NCBI RefSeq assembly: GCF_009014635.1
Contig: NZ_BKCF01000001.1
Coordinates: 620,001 to 684,000 of the forward strand
Direction: 5' to 3'
Length of the DNA stretch: 64,000 nt
Origin: Patiriisocius marinistellae
Lineage (GTDB): Bacteria > Bacteroidota > Bacteroidia > Flavobacteriales > Flavobacteriaceae
In this document: one piece after another, positions 36,112 through 43,888 of the stretch
Position numbering within the stretch: position 1 is the stretch's first letter
Layout: each line of letters starts with the position of its first letter
Notes under the pieces: generated by a model
The model's database searches: none
Told to the model about the DNA's origin: nothing
Seen by the model: the letters and a program-made list of their open reading frames with translations, nothing else
Program-made: the position numbers and the translations under genes

Positions 36112-36867
36112 ATGCGCTTAGCCAAATCAATTAACGAAGTAATAGAAATTCTTAATGAAATTATTGCTTACGAAGTTGATAAAAATAGTGCCATGGCTTT
36201 CTTTCCAGTTCTCTATAAAAAAGTGACTGAGCGCATAAGAGATGGAATTCTTAACAGTGATTTTCAAGATAATCCAAGGATGGAGCGTTTAGATGTTCTT
36301 TTTGCAAATAGATATTTAGAAGCTTACTATAACTATAAAGCCGGTAAAAAAATCACAAACAGTTGGTTGCTTACTTTTGAGGCAACAAAAGATGATTCTG
36401 TCATCATTTTACAGCATATTTTATTAGGTATCAACGCACATATTAATCTTGACTTAGGCATTGTAGCATCACAAACAGTGGGAAATGGAGTTTCACTAGA
36501 CCCATTTAGAGAAGACTACGATAAAATCAACGACATATTGAGCACCATGGTTCAAAGCATGCAAACAAGTGTCAATAAAGTGTCGCCATTACTCATTTTA
36601 CTAGAATGGATAGGAAAGGGAAAGGAAGACAAACTAGCCGCTTTTAGTATAAGTATTGCCCGTGATGGTTCTTGGGTGTTTTCAAATCAATATCACAGTT
36701 CATTAGATCAACCTTCCGAAATATTAAAAAGGGATAAAATCATTGCTATTTTAGCAGCAGAGCTTAGCAATGTAAAAAGTAAAGTATTACGATTTGGTAT
36801 TAAAATTATACGCTTTTTTGAATCTAAAGAAGTAAAAAAAGTAGCCCAAAGCCTTGAAAACGCTTAA
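36112..36867 (+). CDS. DUF5995 family protein
   Basis: A 251-residue helical protein of the DUF5995 type, recognised from AMAFFPVLYKKVTERIRDGI, then MERLDVLFANRYLEAYYNYK and the His-rich core HILLGINAHINLDLGIV. The conserved Asp/His residues (NAHINLDL) suggest a metal site and a hydrolase-like role, but no function is established. It is 11 bases downstream of the OlsF-like gene on the same strand, so a role tied to lipid or amino acid conjugates is possible by context only. Confidence 0.8.
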   Translation: MRLAKSINEVIEILNEIIAYEVDKNSAMAFFPVLYKKVTERIRDGILNSDFQDNPRMERLDVLFANRYLEAYYNYKAGKKITNSWLLTFEATKDDSVIILQHILLGINAHINLDLGIVASQTVGNGVSLDPFREDYDKINDILSTMVQSMQTSVNKVSPLLILLEWIGKGKEDKLAAFSISIARDGSWVFSNQYHSSLDQPSEILKRDKIIAILAAELSNVKSKVLRFGIKIIRFFESKEVKKVAQSLENA

Positions 36868-36875
36868 ATTTTTTT

Positions 36876-36885
36876 CTTCGGAAAT
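36876..36885. repeat. Dispersed 10-mer CTTCGGAAAT, intergenic copy
   Basis: Lies in the 33-base gap between the convergent DUF5995 and DUF1304 genes, so it is not a promoter element here. Confidence 0.7.
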
Positions 36886-36900
36886 TAGCTGCGAATTAAA

Positions 36901-37272
36901 CTACATTAATTTCATTACAATTAATAAAACCAATGTAACCAACGCAGGCAATGCCTGAACGGATAGAATTTTTTTGCTCACTGTCATTCCTCCGTAAATC
37001 CCAGCAATCGCAACACAAGCAAGAAAAAAAACCGAAACATTAAATTTCCAAACAGGGTTTGAAATAAAGAAAGTCCAAATTAACCCCGCAGCTAAAAAGC
37101 CATTATAAAGCCCTTGATTGGCAGCCATAGCCTTTGTCTTTGGAAATAAATCTTTAGGAAATCCTCTAAATATTTTAGGGCCTTTTGTGGTCCAAGCAAA
37201 CATCTCAAAATAAAGAAAATAGAGATGTAAAAAAGCTATAAAACCTATGAGTATACTAGTAATTATTGCCAT
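36901..37272 (-). CDS. DUF1304 family membrane protein
   Basis: A 123-residue integral membrane protein with four hydrophobic helices; the start (ILIGFIAFLHLYFLYFEMFAWTT), the middle NQGLYNGFLAAGLIW and AGIYGGMT are typical of DUF1304. Function unknown in the family. Its start lies 3 bases after the stop of the ArsR-type gene, so the two form a small operon and the regulator probably controls it. Confidence 0.88.
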   Translation of the reverse strand: MAIITSILIGFIAFLHLYFLYFEMFAWTTKGPKIFRGFPKDLFPKTKAMAANQGLYNGFLAAGLIWTFFISNPVWKFNVSVFFLACVAIAGIYGGMTVSKKILSVQALPALVTLVLLIVMKLM

Positions 37273-37275
37273 AAT

Positions 37276-37599
37276 CTAATTGCATTTAGCTTCGGTAGCT
37301 TCAAAAAATTCCTGAAATAAGTTTTTGAGTTCGTTCAATTTGTCAACATTAATCCGGTAGTATTGACTTTTACCTTCAAATTTACTCTTAAGCAAACCAG
37401 ATTTTTTAATCACTTGTAAATGCTGTGATGTCGTGGGTTGTGATAGTCTAATTTTTTCTGAAATATCTTTACATAAACATCCATCACAGTCACCTACATA
37501 ATTGAGTATCGCAACGCGTGCGGGATTTGAAAGTACCTTAGCATAGTCTGCTAGTTTGTTTGCTTGTAAAGGATGTATGTGTCTTTTTGTAATACCCAT
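37276..37599 (-). CDS. ArsR/SmtB-family transcriptional repressor
   Basis: A 107-residue winged-helix regulator. The start is the ATG before GITKRHIHPLQANK; a TTG six codons upstream is less likely. The helix-turn-helix is LSQPTTSQHLQVIKKSGLLKS, and the wing is SKFEGKSQYYRI. The Cys-rich segment GDCDGCLCKDISEKI holds the metal- or redox-sensing motif (C-x-x-C-x-C, compare ELCVCDL of ArsR/SmtB), and a further Cys is at the C-terminus. It likely senses metal/metalloid or thiol state. A 9-bp inverted repeat just upstream is a likely operator. Confidence 0.88.
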   Translation of the reverse strand: MGITKRHIHPLQANKLADYAKVLSNPARVAILNYVGDCDGCLCKDISEKIRLSQPTTSQHLQVIKKSGLLKSKFEGKSQYYRINVDKLNELKNLFQEFFEATEAKCN

Positions 37600-37620
37600 A
37601 TATAAAATAGTTTTCAAAAA

Positions 37621-37650
37621 AATTAATATAGCAATATTACAATATTAATT
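37621..37650. promoter_or_regulatory. Operator-like inverted repeat upstream of ArsR-type gene
   Basis: Arms AATTAATAT (37621-37629) and ATATTAATT (37642-37650) are perfect complements with a 12-base spacer, 22 bases upstream of the ArsR start. The A+T-rich IR with central AATATT fits ArsR-type autoregulatory operators, though A+T richness raises the chance of coincidence. Confidence 0.4.
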
Positions 37651-37715
37651 TAAAATAGAGAAATTACGGCATGAATTTCAAACACTTAAACCTTTTATTA
37701 TAAGCAAGTTGGTTT

Positions 37716-38099
37716 TTATTCAAAAGCAGCGTCAATGGGTTCCCAAAGCTCAATTTTATTGCTGTCATTATCCATTATATATCCAAATTTTCCATACTCA
37801 AACTCTTGGATTTCACCAATTACCTCAACCCCTTCTTGCTTTAGTAACTTTAAAAGTTCGACAAGATTTTCAACACGGTAGTTGAACATAAAGTCTTTTT
37901 TTGAGGGCTCGTAATACTCTGTGTCATTGCTAAAAGGGCTCCATTGCGTAGAACATTTTTTTCCATTTTCATCTTTCCACCAAAAAGTACATCCCCAATC
38001 ATCAGTATTAAAACCTAGATGTTTTTTGTACCATTCTTTTGTCTCTTTGGGGTCTGTAGTTTTAAAAAACAAGCCACCTATTCCGGTTACTCTTTTCAT
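37716..38099 (-). CDS. VOC-family (glyoxalase-like) protein
   Basis: A 127-residue single-domain vicinal-oxygen-chelate protein. It shows the two beta-alpha-beta-beta-beta halves: ITGIGGLFFKTTDPKETKEWYKKHLGF and the C-terminal VEVIGEIQEFEYGKFGYIMDNDSNKIELWEPI. The Glu in IELWEP matches the usual metal ligand. Such proteins include glyoxalases, dioxygenases and antibiotic-binding proteins; the substrate here cannot be read. It is separate from its neighbours (about 100 bases either side). Confidence 0.88.
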   Translation of the reverse strand: MKRVTGIGGLFFKTTDPKETKEWYKKHLGFNTDDWGCTFWWKDENGKKCSTQWSPFSNDTEYYEPSKKDFMFNYRVENLVELLKLLKQEGVEVIGEIQEFEYGKFGYIMDNDSNKIELWEPIDAAFE

Positions 38100-38215
38100 A
38101 TATATTAATTTAAGTTGTTAGCGGGTAGTAATTAGATAATAGTTTTTGTAAAGTTAGTTTTAGACTGGGCTCAACTAGACTTTTAAGTAAATATCTATTT
38201 AGGTTTTGCGGATTG

Positions 38216-39154
38216 TTACACTTTAAAAGTATCAATAATTTTCTCAACGATAGTTTCGGCAAGTTTTATTTTACTTTCGACTGTCCAGCCAGCAATATGT
38301 GGACTTAACAATACATTGTCCATGGATAGCAATTCTTTAAATTCGGGTGGCATTTCCGCAGAAAAAAGCTGCTCAAAAGAGAGTTTTTCATATTCTAAAA
38401 CATCTAATCCTGCACCTAAAACCTTACCCCTTTTCATAGCTTTAACAAGGTCTTTTGTAACAACACTTTTTCCTCTAGCAGTATTGATAAGCCAAAAGGG
38501 CTTTTTAAAGCCGTTGATAAAATCTGCATTTACCATTTTGTTCGTTAATGGTGTCCAAGGCGTATGTAAACTCACAACATCTACCATTTCTTGAAACGTT
38601 TTTAATGAAACTTGTGTCGCGTTTTTATTCCCTACACTCTCTTTAATGTCATAACAAAATGTAGTGCAATTAAACCCTTTTAGTTTTTTTGCAAACGATT
38701 TTCCCATATTTCCGTAGCCTATTAAACCTACAATTTTACCATCAAGCTCAACGCCTCTATTTGCTTCTCTATTCCATTGCCCTGCTTTCACCTCTCTGTC
38801 TGCGCGATTGAGATTATTAAATAATGATAGTAACATCCCTAATGCATGCTCGCCCACAGCATTTTTATTGCCCTCTGGAGCTGCAATTAATTTAATGCCT
38901 TTTAACTCAGCATACGGCATATCAATACTCTCTAACCCTGCGCCCACGCGTGCGATAAACTTTAAGTTGGTTGCGGCATTTAAAAAAGTTTTATCAATAT
39001 TAAACCTGCTCCTTATTACAATACCGTCATAGTCCTTTATAATCTGCTCAATCGCTTCTTTTGACGAAGAGTAATCTTCAACGTTTTCAAAACCTGCCGC
39101 TGCTAGTTGGTCAATTAGTAATGGGTGGTTATTGTCTAGGTGTAGGATTTTCAT
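38216..39154 (-). CDS. D-2-hydroxyacid dehydrogenase (phosphoglycerate-dehydrogenase-like)
   Basis: A 312-residue NAD-dependent dehydrogenase. The NAD-binding motif is GLIGYGNMGKSFAKKL, catalytic residues lie in INTARGKSVVT (Arg), the Glu within LGAGLDVLEYE and the His in LLSPHIAGWTVES. The early domain includes GIVIRSRFNIDKT and ARVGAGLESIDM. I start at the ATG before KILHLDNNHP, the usual start; the longer frame to 39250 would enter the region of the cassette-like element. It could be a 3-phosphoglycerate dehydrogenase of serine synthesis or a related hydroxyacid dehydrogenase; no ACT domain is present. Confidence 0.9.
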   Translation of the reverse strand: MKILHLDNNHPLLIDQLAAAGFENVEDYSSSKEAIEQIIKDYDGIVIRSRFNIDKTFLNAATNLKFIARVGAGLESIDMPYAELKGIKLIAAPEGNKNAVGEHALGMLLSLFNNLNRADREVKAGQWNREANRGVELDGKIVGLIGYGNMGKSFAKKLKGFNCTTFCYDIKESVGNKNATQVSLKTFQEMVDVVSLHTPWTPLTNKMVNADFINGFKKPFWLINTARGKSVVTKDLVKAMKRGKVLGAGLDVLEYEKLSFEQLFSAEMPPEFKELLSMDNVLLSPHIAGWTVESKIKLAETIVEKIIDTFKV

Positions 39155-39321
39155 GTTTTTGAATTCTGAAATGTGCTTCAAGTTACAAATTAAAGTCTTT
39201 TTAAAATAGTGGTGGAGTATTATGGGATTGTTAAATTGTGGGTTGTACAAACAATTAAAGAAACGTGTTGATATCGAGTTTATTTTCCCGTATATAATCT
39301 ATAAATTGCGTTATATAACGA

Positions 39322-39330
39322 GTTAGCAAT
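39322..39330 (+). repeat. Upstream boundary repeat GTTAGCAAT of cassette-like element
   Basis: GTTAGCAAT, identical to 40280-40288 and the complement of 40086-40094. It precedes the lipoprotein ATG by six bases and follows a short palindrome CGTTATATAACG (39309-39320). It resembles the 3' end of an attC-like site belonging to a preceding cassette. Confidence 0.45.
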
Positions 39331-39336
39331 AATTTA

Positions 39337-40080
39337 ATGAAACCCATTAATATCATTTTAATTTTAGCGATAACCTTTCAATCTTGTACTTCAAGCTCTG
39401 AAAAAGATAAGCTGATTGGAAATTGGAGTGTGCCAAATGCTCTAAATGAATTTGAGTTTTACAAAGATTCACTAATTGTTAATGAATGGGGAATGAGTTA
39501 CATAAATAAGTGGAATATTGACCAATCAAAACTCTATCTCAAACCGATTAAAGGACTTGATAGCTTTGCGATTAAAACAAATCAATTTGATTATAGGTTG
39601 AGCCATAATCTTGACACTCTTTTTATAAAACGAGAAACTGATAGCGTTTTTGGTCCAGCAATTTTAAGAATTAAAAGTGCATTTGATTATCAACTCAAAC
39701 GGAATTATCTTACAGTTGATTTACCAAGAAAACAAAATTTAGAAAAAGAGCCCAAATCATCTATTGGATTGAACATCTATGTAGGATATAATAATGGTAA
39801 ATTAGTCGCAAAATCTGATGATGATAAACATTTAGACTTGACCGACCTCAAATTTTTTGCTTATGAATATATGGCAATGACAGAAGAAGGAATTCAAGAT
39901 AATTTGCACTATAATTTAATTGCCGATAAAAAAATTACGGCTAAGGAATTAGATTCTGTTCGAAATATTTTAAAACAGACAAATTTTAGTGATATTTTTA
40001 GAGTTTATACAAATGACAAAGTTGATTACAATAAAACTGATTGGAAAGATGAATTAGTTTGGTACGGCAGAATGGAGTAA
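39337..40080 (+). CDS. Lipoprotein of unknown function in cassette-like element
   Basis: A 247-residue protein with a signal peptide and lipobox (ILAITFQSC, Cys17), so a lipid-anchored envelope protein. The mature part starts EKDKLIGNWSV, similar to small lipocalin-like lipoproteins where a Gly-x-Trp follows the anchor, then beta strands. I do not recognise a named family. It is flanked by GTTAGCAAT upstream and an imperfect 200-base hairpin downstream, and the gene itself is the only open frame between them. Its surroundings suggest that it is carried as mobile cargo. Confidence 0.75.
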   Translation: MKPINIILILAITFQSCTSSSEKDKLIGNWSVPNALNEFEFYKDSLIVNEWGMSYINKWNIDQSKLYLKPIKGLDSFAIKTNQFDYRLSHNLDTLFIKRETDSVFGPAILRIKSAFDYQLKRNYLTVDLPRKQNLEKEPKSSIGLNIYVGYNNGKLVAKSDDDKHLDLTDLKFFAYEYMAMTEEGIQDNLHYNLIADKKITAKELDSVRNILKQTNFSDIFRVYTNDKVDYNKTDWKDELVWYGRME

Positions 40081-40085
40081 AAACT

Positions 40086-40288
40086 ATTGCTAACAAAGTA
40101 TAAAAATAATAGGGCAATGAGTGTTTAACCCAATAGTAATGGCACATTTGCAAGGTCGCCAAATTTTTAAATTTGGCTTATTGAACAAAAAAGATAATAA
40201 GAAAAATTTAAAAATTCGGCTTGTGTTCATCCGAATGGTTTGCGCTCTTTTTCAGCCCTACTATTCTTATACAAAAACCGTTAGCAAT
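40086..40288. repeat. attC-like imperfect hairpin (203 bases)
   Basis: The ends are a 9-bp perfect inverted repeat: ATTGCTAAC (40086-40094) and GTTAGCAAT (40280-40288). Inside this, 40098-40115 pairs with 40255-40272 at 16 of 18 positions (GTATAAAAATAATAGGGC against the complement GTATAAGAATAGTAGGGC). The central part is not coding: the frames that cross it have no plausible product. The layout, gene followed by a long imperfect hairpin ending in a copy of the upstream boundary, matches an integron cassette, though the boundary does not fit the RYYYAAC/GTTRRRY core exactly. Confidence 0.55.
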
Positions 40289-40289
40289 T

Positions 40290-40458
40290 ATAAATACAAA
40301 AAAGGTGGGAGCAATTATTATTGTAGTTTTTATAATTATTGTCAGTTTAATTTATGGAAGCAAACGTATATTTTATGGAGAAGTTGAATATGATGCGGCA
40401 ACTAAATAATTTGAAGCTAAAGTAATAGCTACTAAAACACAATCTTCTGATTTTATAA
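40290..40458 (+). pseudogene. Decayed small membrane-protein gene after cassette boundary
   Basis: Starting 2 bases after GTTAGCAAT, a frame reads INTKKVGAIIIVVFIIIVSL then IYGSKRIFYGEVEYDAATK, a charged start, one membrane helix and a polar tail. The first codon is ATA where ATG would be expected, and a TAA at 40407-40409 interrupts a frame that continues sensibly as FEAKVIATKTQSSDFINL. The simplest reading is a second cassette gene that lost its start and acquired a stop. Short length makes chance possible. Confidence 0.35.
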
Positions 40459-40467
40459 ATTTAACTA

Positions 40468-40863
40468 TTATATCTTGGGATACTCAGTCTGCGTCTTTTC
40501 ATCTAGCACTTCTCCAGTATGCTTAGTCGCTAGTTTTTCAAAAAGTAGCACGTGTACTTCTTCTTCGCCTATACTTTTAGGGCAATGTTCAACTCCTTTT
40601 GGCACCACGATTAGTTCGCCTTCATTCACAATTTCCATCCATTCTTTAAATTCTTCAACGTCGTTTTCTTTACTGCGAAAATGCATCTCTAGCGTTCCTT
40701 TTTGAACAAAAAATAACTCGTCTTCATCCTTGTGACTGTGCCATACAAACTCACCTTGTAGCTTTGCTAAAATAACTTGCATGTCATCTACAGTTGCAAT
40801 TTGGTGTGGATGCCATTGCTTGTTGAATTTTAAAAATTTTTCTTTAACGTTGATAGGTTTCAT
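40468..40863 (-). CDS. Cupin-domain protein
   Basis: A 131-residue single-domain cupin. The metal-binding motif 1 is FVWHSHKDEDELFFVQKGTLEMHF (H-x-H with the downstream Glu), and motif 2 is IVVPKGVEHCPKSIGEEEVHVLL. Small cupins of this type bind a metal and may act as isomerase, dioxygenase or sensor; the substrate cannot be read. It lies 11 bases downstream of the thioesterase gene at the end of the serS-led run. Confidence 0.9.
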   Translation of the reverse strand: MKPINVKEKFLKFNKQWHPHQIATVDDMQVILAKLQGEFVWHSHKDEDELFFVQKGTLEMHFRSKENDVEEFKEWMEIVNEGELIVVPKGVEHCPKSIGEEEVHVLLFEKLATKHTGEVLDEKTQTEYPKI

Positions 40864-40874
40864 TGAGCTATGAG

Positions 40875-41282
40875 TTAAAATAAAGAGCTAATCTCTTCAG
40901 TGATTTTTGTGGGGCGTAGTGTTTTGCCATTCAACAAACACCACAACGTTTTTGCCTCAACTAGTATTTTGCCATCGCTGGGTCTGGTGATTTTGTAGTT
41001 TCGGTCACATTTAACACCTTCTACATTAGTAACCCATGTTTCAACGATTAATTCATCTCCTTTGAATGCTGAACTTTTATAAGAAATAAAGTGATTTAAA
41101 ACATACCACACATAATCAGTTTGTATAGTTGGGGTTGTGTTTGCGTCCCAATGAGCTTGAGCAACATCAAGGCACCATTGGAGATACACTAAATTATTGA
41201 CGTGTTTATTCGCATCAATATGCACTTCGGAAACTTTAATGTTTATAGAGAATATTTCAGGTTGTGACATTTCCGAAGTCAT
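40875..41282 (-). CDS. Acyl-CoA/acyl-ACP thioesterase, hotdog fold
   Basis: A 135-residue 4HBT-type thioesterase. The core is IDANKHVNNLVYLQWCLDVAQAHWD, typical of acyl-ACP/acyl-CoA thioesterases (Asn and Asn-x-x-Tyr near the helix), followed by YKSSAFKGDELIVETWV and CDRNYKITRPSDGKILVEAKTLWCLLN. Two starts are possible: 41282 or an ATG at 41270; the dispersed 10-mer (41269-41278) lies across this choice, in frame Ser-Glu-Met. A near-copy (41225-41233) is inverted relative to it 35 bases away. Confidence 0.88.
   Translation of the reverse strand: MTSEMSQPEIFSINIKVSEVHIDANKHVNNLVYLQWCLDVAQAHWDANTTPTIQTDYVWYVLNHFISYKSSAFKGDELIVETWVTNVEGVKCDRNYKITRPSDGKILVEAKTLWCLLNGKTLRPTKITEEISSLF
41225..41278. 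repeat. Inverted pair of the dispersed motif at thioesterase start
   Basis: CTTCGGAAA at 41225-41233 and exact ATTTCCGAAG at 41269-41278 can pair over nine bases with a 35-base loop, within the first 20 codons of the thioesterase gene. Confidence 0.5.
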
Positions 41283-41331
41283 TATAGATTATTTTAATTT
41301 TTTGATTTTGATAATTTACACTCGTCTTATT

Positions 41332-42681
41332 TTAAAATCCAAGAATCAATTTTGCAATATAAAAGAAGAGAAAAATACCAAAGATGTCATTACTTGTGGT
41401 AATAAATGGCCCAGTTGCAATTGCAGGATCGATACCTCTCTTGTCTAAAATAATAGGAACAAACGTCCCCACAAGTGCCGCTACAATAATTACTGAAAGC
41501 ATAGAAACGGCAATAGTGATGCTTACAAGTTGATCTTGTCCTACAAGAAAACCGAACAATATAACGAGCAAACCTAAAGCAGTTCCATTAATTAGCGCAA
41601 GCCCAACCTCTTTAAGCAATCTATTAAAAAGACTGCCTTTTACGTTGTCATTTGCAAGTCCTTGTACGATAATGGCACTTGATTGAACACCTACATTTCC
41701 TGCCATGGCTGCAATAAGTGGTGTGAAAAAGAAAAGAATGGGGAATGTGCTTAGGGCGTCTTCAAAACCTTGCATAATGTAGACACTGCCTAGTCCTCCA
41801 AAAAGGCCTAAAACTAACCAGGGTAAACGTGCTCTAGTAAGTTGCCAAATGCTATCATCTGCCTCAACATCTTGAGAAATACCTGCTGCCATCTGGTAAT
41901 CTTTATCTGCCTCTTCTTTAATATAATCTACAATATCATCAATGGTAATACGCCCAACGAGTACTCCTGTTTCATCAACAACTGGAATAGCATCGAGGTC
42001 ATATTTTTGCATGATGCGAGCAACTTCATCATTGTCTGTGTGTACAGTAACGTAATCTACTTTAGGAATGAAAACGTCGCTAATTTTTGTTTTTTCTCCG
42101 GCAGTTAATAAATCTTTAAGTGATAACCTTCCTGTAAGTTTTCCTTCTTTGTCGGTTACATAAATGGAATGTACGCGTGTTACATTTTCTGCTTGACGGC
42201 GCATTTCACGCACGCATCCTGCGACGGTCCATGTTTCTTTTACTTGCACAAGTTCTTTTGCCATTAAGGCTCCAGCGGTATCCTCATCATAAGCTAAAAG
42301 TTCTTGAATATCTGCTGCGTGTTCTTCATCTTTGATTTCATCAATTACTTCTTTTTGAATGTGATCATCAAGTTCTGCAATGATATCTGCCGCGTCATCC
42401 GTGTCAAGTTCCTCTAATTCTTCGGCAATTTCTTTTGGTGATAGTCTGCTTAAAATTTTCTCTCTAACATCATCGTCAAGCTCCATAAGGGCTTCACCAG
42501 TTAAATCACTTTCTAAAGATTGTATTAAAAAAGTTGCTTCGTCACTATTTAGCTCTTCTATTATTTCGGCAATATCAGCAAAGTGATAGTCTTGCAAGAG
42601 TTCATGAAGGGCTTTACCATCTTTGTTATCGATGAGCCTTTCAATAGTATTTAAAAAATCAGTCGTTAGTTGAAACTGCAT
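41332..42681 (-). CDS. mgtE: Magnesium transporter MgtE
   Basis: A 449-residue MgtE-family Mg channel. Residues 1-130 form the MgtE N domain of helical repeats ([45 protein letters not shown]). Two CBS domains follow at about 135-255 ([18 protein letters not shown] and [21 protein letters not shown]), then five transmembrane helices to the C-terminus, with the pore-lining [20 protein letters not shown]. In the family, cytosolic Mg bound to the N and CBS domains closes the channel. Its start overlaps rsmA by 23 bases, so the two are co-translated. Confidence 0.96.
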   Translation of the reverse strand: MQFQLTTDFLNTIERLIDNKDGKALHELLQDYHFADIAEIIEELNSDEATFLIQSLESDLTGEALMELDDDVREKILSRLSPKEIAEELEELDTDDAADIIAELDDHIQKEVIDEIKDEEHAADIQELLAYDEDTAGALMAKELVQVKETWTVAGCVREMRRQAENVTRVHSIYVTDKEGKLTGRLSLKDLLTAGEKTKISDVFIPKVDYVTVHTDNDEVARIMQKYDLDAIPVVDETGVLVGRITIDDIVDYIKEEADKDYQMAAGISQDVEADDSIWQLTRARLPWLVLGLFGGLGSVYIMQGFEDALSTFPILFFFTPLIAAMAGNVGVQSSAIIVQGLANDNVKGSLFNRLLKEVGLALINGTALGLLVILFGFLVGQDQLVSITIAVSMLSVIIVAALVGTFVPIILDKRGIDPAIATGPFITTSNDIFGIFLFFYIAKLILGF

Positions 42682-43480
42682 CTTCTTCCAGTTTTTGAGT
42701 AAGTGCTATAAATTGTGCTACCGAGAGTTGTTCGGGTCTTTGTCCAAATATAGTATCTTCTTTTAGTTTATCTGAAATATCAAATGATTTTAAAGAATTT
42801 CTTAACGTTTTTCTTCGCTGCTGAAATGCTGTTTTAACAACTCTTCTAAGCATTTGTTCATCACAGCCAAGAGAATAATCAACTTTACGTGTTAATCTAA
42901 GAACGCCACTGTCAACTTTAGGCGGTGGGACAAAAACGGTGGGAGGCACTGTAAATAGATATTCAGCATCATAAAATGCTTGCGTTAAAACCGAAAGAAT
43001 GCCCCGTGCTTTTGTTCCTTCTTTTGCACAAATGCGCTGTGCTACTTCTTTTTGAAACATGCCTGTAAACTCTGGGACTTGTTCTTTTATTTCGAGGGTT
43101 TTAAAAACAATTTGTGTTGAAATATTATATGGAAAATTGCCAGTAATGGCAAATTGCTCTTCACCAAAATAATCCTGCAGATCTTCTTTTAAAAAATCTG
43201 CTTCAAGAATTTGTAAATTTTCGTTGGGATAGGTGTCAACTAAATGTTGAATAGACTCGCCATCAACATCCATTGCTATAAGGTTAATATTTTGTTCAAC
43301 TAGATACTTTGTGAGTACACCTGTTCCTGGCCCTATTTCTAGTACATTTTTGTATCCTTTATGTGTAAGTGTATTTGCAATATCTAATGCTACGCTTTCA
43401 TCTTTTAAAAAATGTTGTCCAAGATGTTTTTTTGCACTTACGCCCGTTGCTTGGTCTTTAATGTATCTTTTTTTAGCCAT
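42659..43480 (-). CDS. rsmA: 16S rRNA dimethyladenosine transferase
   Basis: A 273-residue RsmA/KsgA protein that dimethylates two adjacent adenosines near the 3' end of 16S rRNA during 30S maturation. Motif I is [15 protein letters not shown], preceded by [18 protein letters not shown]; the catalytic motif IV is [10 protein letters not shown] (N-F/L-P-Y). The C-terminal helical domain includes [13 protein letters not shown]. It overlaps mgtE by 23 bases and is 31 bases after the DUF4286 gene, with a small hairpin between. Confidence 0.97.
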   Translation of the reverse strand: MAKKRYIKDQATGVSAKKHLGQHFLKDESVALDIANTLTHKGYKNVLEIGPGTGVLTKYLVEQNINLIAMDVDGESIQHLVDTYPNENLQILEADFLKEDLQDYFGEEQFAITGNFPYNISTQIVFKTLEIKEQVPEFTGMFQKEVAQRICAKEGTKARGILSVLTQAFYDAEYLFTVPPTVFVPPPKVDSGVLRLTRKVDYSLGCDEQMLRRVVKTAFQQRRKTLRNSLKSFDISDKLKEDTIFGQRPEQLSVAQFIALTQKLEEDAVSTND

Positions 43481-43489
43481 GAGATTAAA

Positions 43490-43510
43490 ATTTCCGCGAA
43501 AGCGAAATTA
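43490..43510 (-). other. Small hairpin between DUF4286 and rsmA genes
   Basis: AATTTCCGC (43490-43498), a GAAA loop and GCGAAATT (43503-43510) form an 8-bp stem with one bulged C. It occupies nearly all of the 31-base gap in front of rsmA. On the minus strand it has no T-run after it, so it may affect processing or rsmA initiation rather than terminate. Confidence 0.3.
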
Positions 43511-43511
43511 T

Positions 43512-43820
43512 TTATTGTTCGCAAATTACCTCTAACTCTGTTCTAAAAGCTATAAATTTTCCTTCAAAAGGTTTGCTTTGTGCTCTTAATGTTTCTGCAT
43601 CTTCAGCGTAGTATTTTTCAAGTGTTGCTTTGCTATCTGTGGTATATTGAACTGAATAGGTAACGCCGCCCATTTCTTCTTCAACTTGTACCTTAGTCAT
43701 TAATGCCTTGCTAAATTTTCTTGTGTCAAGCATTGCAGGAATATACTCGGTTTTCATCCAATGGAGCCAAGTATCATGGATTTCATTTTCTATGTTAATG
43801 GTTACGTTGTAGATATACAT
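43512..43820 (-). CDS. DUF4286 family protein
   Basis: A 102-residue alpha/beta protein of the DUF4286 family, identified by MYIYNVTINIENEIHDTWLHWMKTEYIPAMLDT and the later GGVTYSVQYTTDSKATLEKYYA. The ferredoxin-like alpha+beta layout resembles dimeric alpha-beta barrel proteins. Function unknown. It lies upstream of rsmA in the serS-led run, a neighbourhood I associate with Flavobacteria. Confidence 0.88.
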   Translation of the reverse strand: MYIYNVTINIENEIHDTWLHWMKTEYIPAMLDTRKFSKALMTKVQVEEEMGGVTYSVQYTTDSKATLEKYYAEDAETLRAQSKPFEGKFIAFRTELEVICEQ

Positions 43821-43888
43821 ATTTGAAAGCCTTAATTTGAATAATTAGTATTAGTAGAAAATTCCTTTTCTCCAGTATTTGATAAATG

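Noticed and set aside
40121-40409. Two overlapping plus-strand frames (88 and 62 codons) across the hairpin
   Set aside because: They run through the imperfect inverted repeat; the product of the first is unordered and basic, and only the part of the second after 40290 looks like protein, which I list as a decayed gene.
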